The position numbers and the translations under genes are program-made. From NCBI RefSeq assembly GCF_902702915.1, contig NZ_LR738849.1, positions 2,239,001 to 2,303,000 of the forward strand: a DNA stretch of 64,000 bases, written 5' to 3'. Positions 59,597 through 64,000 of the stretch are shown here, piece by piece. The notes under the pieces were generated by a model. That model made no database searches. It saw only the letters and a list, made by a program, of their open reading frames with translations, and was not told the DNA's origin. Positions within the stretch are counted from its first letter, which is position 1. Each line of letters begins with the position of its first letter. This DNA is from Desulfovibrio sp. 86. Lineage in GTDB: Bacteria; Desulfobacterota; Desulfovibrionia; Desulfovibrionales; Desulfovibrionaceae.

Positions 59597-60427
59597 CTAA
59601 AATGCGTAGAGCAAACCAGCGCTGAAGGAGTATGTTGTGGTGCGTTCCACCATGGGGCTGTCGGTAATCTCGTTGCCGAGAAAGAGCGCTTTGGCATTGG
59701 CAACGGCGCTCCAGTCCTCGGTGAGGATAACCCGCATGGTCAGGCCGGCGTAGGGCGAAAAGGCGCTTTCAGGGCTGTATTCCTTGAAGCCGCTGGCGCG
59801 GGATTCGCTGGAACTGATGCTGTAGTAATAGTCGTTATAGTTGGTGTCCGTCCACTGCACGCCCACGGTGGGCGCGATCATGACGTTTTCGAACCGCACG
59901 GGGTAGGCGTAGGCCACGTCGGCCTTGATGCCGTTGTTGACGCCCAGGGTGTCGGTGGACACCGTGGCGGACGCCTGGCCGTAGGGCGTGCGCAGCGTAT
60001 AGTTCAGTCCGGCCATGAGTGTGGAATACCTGTCGTCCAGACGCTTCATCCTGCTGTTGTCGCTCCAGGACGCATAGAAGTTCTGGGGCAGGTAGGACAG
60101 CTGGATGTTGAACTCCTGATAGTGGTCCCTGTACACGTGTACGCCGCCGTCCAGGCCGCGCAGGTACAGCCACTTGCCCTCATAGCCGATAAGGGGAAGC
60201 GGAGAACCGAGGGAGTCAATGCCCTTGTATTCCGACGTGCGCAGGCTTGCGCCGAGGCCGGTGTTGAAGCCCCATTTGTCGCCCTGGGCGGCTGCGTCAG
60301 CCGGATTTTCTTCCCAGGCTTCCTGAGCCGGAGCGGCAAAGGACGTGCCGGGGGTAATGGTCAGCAAGGTCAGCAGGGCCAGCAACGTCATCGAGGCCAG
60401 CCCGCCGAAGGGTATACGTTTTTTCAT
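59597..60427 (-). CDS. MipA/OmpV-family outer-membrane protein
   Basis: A 276-residue outer-membrane barrel of the MipA/OmpV family; members interact with murein machinery or are porin-like, and the role here is open. It has a cleavable signal (MKKRIPFGGLASMTLLALLTLL...SFAAPA), then alternating beta-strand patterns with aromatic girdles and the final strand YSFSAGLLYAF ending in Phe, the standard outer-membrane signal. Segments GLGASLRTSEYKGIDS and LPLIGYEGKWLYLRGLDGGVHVYRD are family-typical. It starts nine bases after the pgk stop, so the two are co-transcribed, an unusual pairing. A family 3 hairpin follows. Confidence 0.85.
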   Translation of the reverse strand: MKKRIPFGGLASMTLLALLTLLTITPGTSFAAPAQEAWEENPADAAAQGDKWGFNTGLGASLRTSEYKGIDSLGSPLPLIGYEGKWLYLRGLDGGVHVYRDHYQEFNIQLSYLPQNFYASWSDNSRMKRLDDRYSTLMAGLNYTLRTPYGQASATVSTDTLGVNNGIKADVAYAYPVRFENVMIAPTVGVQWTDTNYNDYYYSISSSESRASGFKEYSPESAFSPYAGLTMRVILTEDWSAVANAKALFLGNEITDSPMVERTTTYSFSAGLLYAF

Positions 60428-60436
60428 TAAACTACC

Positions 60437-61606
60437 TTAGCCCCGGTCCTCCAGGGCAGCCACCGAAGGCAGCTTTTTGCCTTCAAGCAGCTCAAGGGAC
60501 GCGCCGCCGCCAGTGGAAATGTAGCCCATGCGGTCGGCAAGTCCGTATTTTTCCACGGCAGCCACACTGTCGCCGCCGCCAACGACCACAAAGGCCTTGG
60601 AATTGCCAAGATATTCGGCCAGGGCCTTGGTGCCGTCCCCAAAGGGCTCGATTTCGAACGCGCCCACGGGGCCGTTCCACACCACAGTGGCGGCCTTGGC
60701 CAGATACTTTTCATAGAGTGTCAGGGTTTCGGGGCCCACGTCCAGTATCATCTGGTCGCCGGGCACGTCGCCCACGGCGTGCAGCGAGGCGTGCTGGCCA
60801 GGGGCCAGTTCCTCGGCGGTGATCACGTCCATGGGCAGGGGAAGTTCCTTGTTGAGGGTCTTGGCCTGTTCCATAACTTTTTTGGCTTCAGGCACCAGAT
60901 CTTCTTCGTACAGAGACTTGCCCACCATGTAGCCAGCCGCCGCCAGGAAGGTATTGGCTATGCCGCCGCCCAGGATCAGCACGTCCACCGTGTTCAGCAG
61001 GTTTTCGAGCAGGCCGATCTTGGTGGAAACCTTGGCTCCGCCGATAATGGCGACCAGGGGACGGGCGGGATTGTCGAGCACTTTTTCAAAGGCGTGCAGT
61101 TCTGCCTGCAGCAGGGGCCCGGCGCACGCCACTTTCGCGGCGCGTACCGCGCCTTCGGTGGAGGCATGGGCGCGGTGCGCTGCGCCAAAGGCGTCCATCA
61201 CGTATATGTCGCCAAGGTCGGCCAGTTTTTGGGCCAACTGGGGATCATTCTTTTTTTCGCCGGGCAGAAAGCGCACGTTTTCCAGCAGCACCACCTGACC
61301 GGGCTGCACTTTGGCCTCGTCCAGCGTTTTGGCCAGCGTCACGGGCTGACCAAGCTGCTTTTCAAGGCAGGCGGCCACAGGGGCCAGAGAAAACTGTTCG
61401 TCATACTGCCCTTCGGTGGGGCGGCCCAGGTGCGAAAGCAGAATGACGCCCGCGCCTTTTTCCAGCGCCAGTTTGATGGTGGGCAGGGCAGCGCGGATGC
61501 GCTTGTCATTGGTGACCTGGCCGTCCTTCATGGGCACATTGAGGTCTTCGCGGATAACAACGGTTTTGCCAGTGAGGTCCAGGTCCTGCATGTTCTTTAT
61601 AGGCAT
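60437..61606 (-). CDS. pgk: Phosphoglycerate kinase
   Basis: Interconverts 1,3-bisphosphoglycerate and ADP with 3-phosphoglycerate and ATP. The 389-residue protein shows REDLNVPMKDGQVTNDKRI, LLSHLGRPTEG, ENVRFLPGEKKND, MDAFGAAHRAHASTEG, the hinge and C-terminal nucleotide region VVGGGDSVAAVEKYGL and STGGGASLELLEGKKLP. ATG 61606 has AGGGAG upstream; a longer frame begins 14 codons earlier without a ribosome site. It lies between tkt (127 bases upstream on the same strand) and the mipA-like gene. Together with tkt and rpe it serves sugar-phosphate interconversion. Confidence 0.97.
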   Translation of the reverse strand: MPIKNMQDLDLTGKTVVIREDLNVPMKDGQVTNDKRIRAALPTIKLALEKGAGVILLSHLGRPTEGQYDEQFSLAPVAACLEKQLGQPVTLAKTLDEAKVQPGQVVLLENVRFLPGEKKNDPQLAQKLADLGDIYVMDAFGAAHRAHASTEGAVRAAKVACAGPLLQAELHAFEKVLDNPARPLVAIIGGAKVSTKIGLLENLLNTVDVLILGGGIANTFLAAAGYMVGKSLYEEDLVPEAKKVMEQAKTLNKELPLPMDVITAEELAPGQHASLHAVGDVPGDQMILDVGPETLTLYEKYLAKAATVVWNGPVGAFEIEPFGDGTKALAEYLGNSKAFVVVGGGDSVAAVEKYGLADRMGYISTGGGASLELLEGKKLPSVAALEDRG

Positions 61607-61732
61607 AGCGCGCTCCCTTTGTTGCTTGCAGATATTTCGTTGAGGCAACCGGCCCTGAGGGCCTTGCGTGCATGGGGCGCGGGGGAGGCCAAGGCCCGGC
61701 CCCCGCGCGAAACAGCGTCAGATGCGGCCCGT

Positions 61733-63733
61733 TCAGATGCGGCCCATGAGGGTGCGGGCCTTTTCCAGAGCGTTGGCCACGGTAAAGCCGAGGCGCTCGA
61801 AAACCACCTTGCCGGGGGCGGATGCGCCAAAGCCTTCCATACCGATGACAGCGCCGTCCAGCCCCACGTATTTGCTCCACCAGTCGCTGGCGGCGGCCTC
61901 AATGGCCAGGCGGGCGCGTACGGCGCGCGGCAGCACGCTTTCCTTGTATTCGGCGCTCTGGGCGTCAAACACTTCAGCGCAGGGCATGGACACGACACGC
62001 GCCTTGCGGCCGTCGGCGGCGAGCTGTTCGGCAGTTTCAAGGGCCAGGCCCACTTCGGATCCGGTGGCCATGATGATGATTTCGGGCGTGCCTTGGCAAT
62101 CGCGCAGCACGTACCCGCCACGGGCGATGGCCGCCACCTGCGCCTCGCTGCGCGGGCAGAAGGGCAGGTTCTGGCGTGAAAGGGACAGGCCGGAAGGCGT
62201 GTGGACGCTTTCCAGCGCGCAGATCCAGGCCGCAGCGGTTTCCACAGCGTCGCAGGGCCGCCAGAGATTGAAATTGGGCATAAGCCGCAGCATGCCAAGC
62301 TGTTCCACGGGCTGGTGCGTGGGGCCGTCTTCGCCCACGCCGATGGAGTCGTGGGTCAACACCCAGATTACACGGATGCCCATGATGGACGCAAGGCGCA
62401 GGGCGTTCTTGGCCTGATCGGCAAAAGCCAGGAATGTCCCGGCGTAGGGGATGAAGCCGCCGTGCAGGGCAAGGCCGTTCATGATGGCGCTCATGCCGAA
62501 TTCGCGCACGCCGTAGGAAATGTAGTTGCCCGTGTGCTCCTTCACGTCCATATGCACGGAGGAAGACGTAAGCGTGCCCACAGAGCCGGTAAGGTCGGCG
62601 GAGCCGCCCGCCAGTTCGGGCAGGCGCGGCACAAGGTATTCAAGGGTTTTTTTGGAGGCAACGCGGGTGGCGATGCTTTCGCCCTTGCTGATGGCGTCCT
62701 GCAACGCTCCGGCGGCTATGGCGGCCCAGTCGGCGGGAAGCTCGCCCTGCATGCGGCGGGTCAGTTCGGCGGCCAGTTGGGGATGGGCCTTGGCATAGGC
62801 GTCAAAACGCGTGTTCCACGCGGCTTCGGCGGCTTTGCCCGCGTCGTGGGCGTTCCAGGCCGTGTAGATGTCCTGCGGAATGGTAAAGGGCGCTTCGTGC
62901 CAGCCAAGGGCGTCGCGCGTGGCGGCAATGCCCTCTTCACCCAGAGGGGAGCCGTGGCAGGAGGCCGAATCGGCCTTGGGCGAGCCAAAACCTATGTGGG
63001 TATGGCAGATGATAAGGCTGGGGCGGGAAGTGTCGGATCTGGCCTCGGCCAGGGCCTTGTCCAGAGCGGCGGCGTCGTGGCCGTCCACAGGGCCGATGAC
63101 CTGCCAGTTGTAGGCGCGGTAGCGGGCGGCCACATCCTCGTTGAACCATCCGTCGATCTTGCCGTCAATGGAGATGCCGTTGGCATCGTACATGACAATA
63201 AGCTTGCCGAGGCCCCAGGTGCCAGCCAGGGAGCAGGCTTCGTGCGACACGCCTTCCATAAGGCAGCCGTCGCCCAAAAAGGCGTAGGTGTGGTGATCCA
63301 CCACCGTGTGCTCGGGCGTATTGAACTGGGCGGCCAGCATGCTTTCGGCCAGGGCGAAGCCCACGGCGGAGGCAATGCCCTGACCCAGGGGGCCAGTGGT
63401 CATTTCAATGCCCAGATGCGGTTCGTATTCGGGATGCCCGGCGGTCTTGGCCCCCCACTGGCGGAAATTGCGAATTTCGTCCATGGGCAGATCGTAGCCC
63501 GTGAGGTGCAGCAGGGCGTACAGCAGCATGGAGGCATGCCCGTTGGACAGGATAAAGCGATCGCGGTTGAACCACAGGGGATTGGCGGGATTGTGCCTGA
63601 ATCCGTGCCGCCAGAGGGCCTCGGCCATATCGGCCATGCCGAGGGGTGCGCCGGGGTGGCCGGAGCGGGCTTTTTCAATGGCGTCCATGGCAAGGGCGCG
63701 GATGGCGTTGGCGCACTGTCTACGGGTAGGCAT
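61733..63733 (-). CDS. tkt: Transketolase
   Basis: TPP-dependent transfer of two-carbon units between sugar phosphates in the non-oxidative pentose phosphate pathway. The 666-residue product has ARSGHPGAPLGMADMAEAL, GPLGQGIASAVGFALAE, the TPP/Mg motif GDGCLMEGVSHEACSLAG...DANGISIDG, and the pyrimidine domain with GVREFGMSAIMNGLALHGG and THDSIGVGEDGPTHQP. GAGG eight bases ahead makes ATG 63733 the better start than the ATG two codons upstream. It follows rpe after ten bases, so rpe-tkt is an operon; the pgk gene follows. Confidence 0.97.
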   Translation of the reverse strand: MPTRRQCANAIRALAMDAIEKARSGHPGAPLGMADMAEALWRHGFRHNPANPLWFNRDRFILSNGHASMLLYALLHLTGYDLPMDEIRNFRQWGAKTAGHPEYEPHLGIEMTTGPLGQGIASAVGFALAESMLAAQFNTPEHTVVDHHTYAFLGDGCLMEGVSHEACSLAGTWGLGKLIVMYDANGISIDGKIDGWFNEDVAARYRAYNWQVIGPVDGHDAAALDKALAEARSDTSRPSLIICHTHIGFGSPKADSASCHGSPLGEEGIAATRDALGWHEAPFTIPQDIYTAWNAHDAGKAAEAAWNTRFDAYAKAHPQLAAELTRRMQGELPADWAAIAAGALQDAISKGESIATRVASKKTLEYLVPRLPELAGGSADLTGSVGTLTSSSVHMDVKEHTGNYISYGVREFGMSAIMNGLALHGGFIPYAGTFLAFADQAKNALRLASIMGIRVIWVLTHDSIGVGEDGPTHQPVEQLGMLRLMPNFNLWRPCDAVETAAAWICALESVHTPSGLSLSRQNLPFCPRSEAQVAAIARGGYVLRDCQGTPEIIIMATGSEVGLALETAEQLAADGRKARVVSMPCAEVFDAQSAEYKESVLPRAVRARLAIEAAASDWWSKYVGLDGAVIGMEGFGASAPGKVVFERLGFTVANALEKARTLMGRI

Positions 63734-63743
63734 GATCATTCCT

Positions 63744-64000
63744 CTATTTTTGCTTGGGATGGGTATCGGCTGAAGATTGTCGCAAGGCTGCAGCCCGAAC
63801 GGCGGGGCGTGGTTCGTATCCGGCCAGGGGAGCCATAAAGGCGGCCAGGCGCGCGTCATAGGGTTTGTGCCCGAAAAAGGCCGAGCCAGACACAAGGACG
63901 TCGGCCCCGGCTTCCACCAGCTGGGCCGTGTTTTCGGGGCAGACGCCGCCGTCCACCTGAATGAGCACGTCCTCGCGGCCACAGGCGTCCAGCAGGCGGC
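63744..64000 (-). CDS. rpe: Ribulose-phosphate 3-epimerase, C-terminal end (runs off window end)
   Basis: Epimerises ribulose-5-phosphate and xylulose-5-phosphate. Only the last 85 or so residues are inside the window. The frame contains [31 protein letters not shown], which carries the family's C-terminal phosphate-binding motif (VDGGV, then AGAD-x-x-VSGSAxF). The last 40 residues ([19 protein letters not shown]...) extend beyond the usual end. The stop is ten bases before the tkt start. Confidence 0.93.
   Translation of the reverse strand, partial: RLLDACGREDVLIQVDGGVCPENTAQLVEAGADVLVSGSAFFGHKPYDARLAAFMAPLAGYEPRPAVRAAALRQSSADTHPKQK

Overview
The window is GC-rich bacterial chromosome from a sulfate reducer of the Desulfovibrio type. 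The diagnostic genes are the complete membrane complex dsrMKJOP, sulfate adenylyltransferase (sat), a fused acetyl-CoA carboxylase carboxyltransferase, an indolepyruvate oxidoreductase pair and an Omp85/TamB pair. Species level cannot be read from this sequence alone.

Layout. 1-4.6 kb: N-terminal part of proA (minus), a membrane-anchored TPR protein, and iorAB. 4.8-9.4 kb: rlmN, then an AT-rich insert (about 5.95-8.0 kb) carrying one anchored protein of unknown function, then an HD-domain relative of tRNA nucleotidyltransferases. 9.7-15.4 kb: dsrMKJOP with an upstream RsbRD-like gene. 16-18.7 kb: a VKOR-like/thioredoxin-like membrane protein and sat, whose promoter carries a Rex-like operator. 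19.6-25.5 kb: ssb, a small conserved-looking gene, and an acetyl-CoA carboxylase cluster (accC, a 61-codon gene, fused accA-accD, a double biotinyl-like protein). 25.8-31.2 kb: purine nucleoside phosphorylase, typA, and a soluble protein with two Cache-like modules. 31.4-39.3 kb: a GNAT acetyltransferase and tamA/tamB-like genes. 39.5-41.1 kb: a DsrE-like protein and thiM. 41.5-51.2 kb: a glycogen cluster (debranching enzyme, GT4 synthase, GH57, and a GT3 synthase-GT35 phosphorylase fusion). 52-56.8 kb: a complete livKHMGF transporter operon. 57-59.4 kb: an EamA exporter divergent from a LysR regulator. 59.6-64 kb: mipA-like, pgk, tkt and the 3' end of rpe.

Functionally the window joins respiratory sulfate reduction (sat activates sulfate; DsrMKJOP passes electrons between the periplasm or quinone pool and the cytoplasmic sulfite-reduction machinery) with storage-glycogen turnover, sugar-phosphate metabolism, fatty-acid initiation and amino-acid uptake.

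The intergenic DNA is unusually structured. Three dispersed repeat families recur: (1) a palindromic element with 4-bp YTAR target duplications, like an IS5-group MITE, five copies; (2) an element of about 150 bp made of four or five hairpins whose stems change sequence but keep pairing, four long copies plus fragments, often starting exactly at a TAG stop codon; (3) a GTGGGGGAGGGACCC hairpin of about 41 bp placed after genes, seven copies, all in the same orientation relative to the upstream gene. Families 1 and 3 are nested at two loci. I regard this repeat ecology as the most novel content of the window. No tRNA, rRNA, CRISPR array or intact transposase gene was seen.
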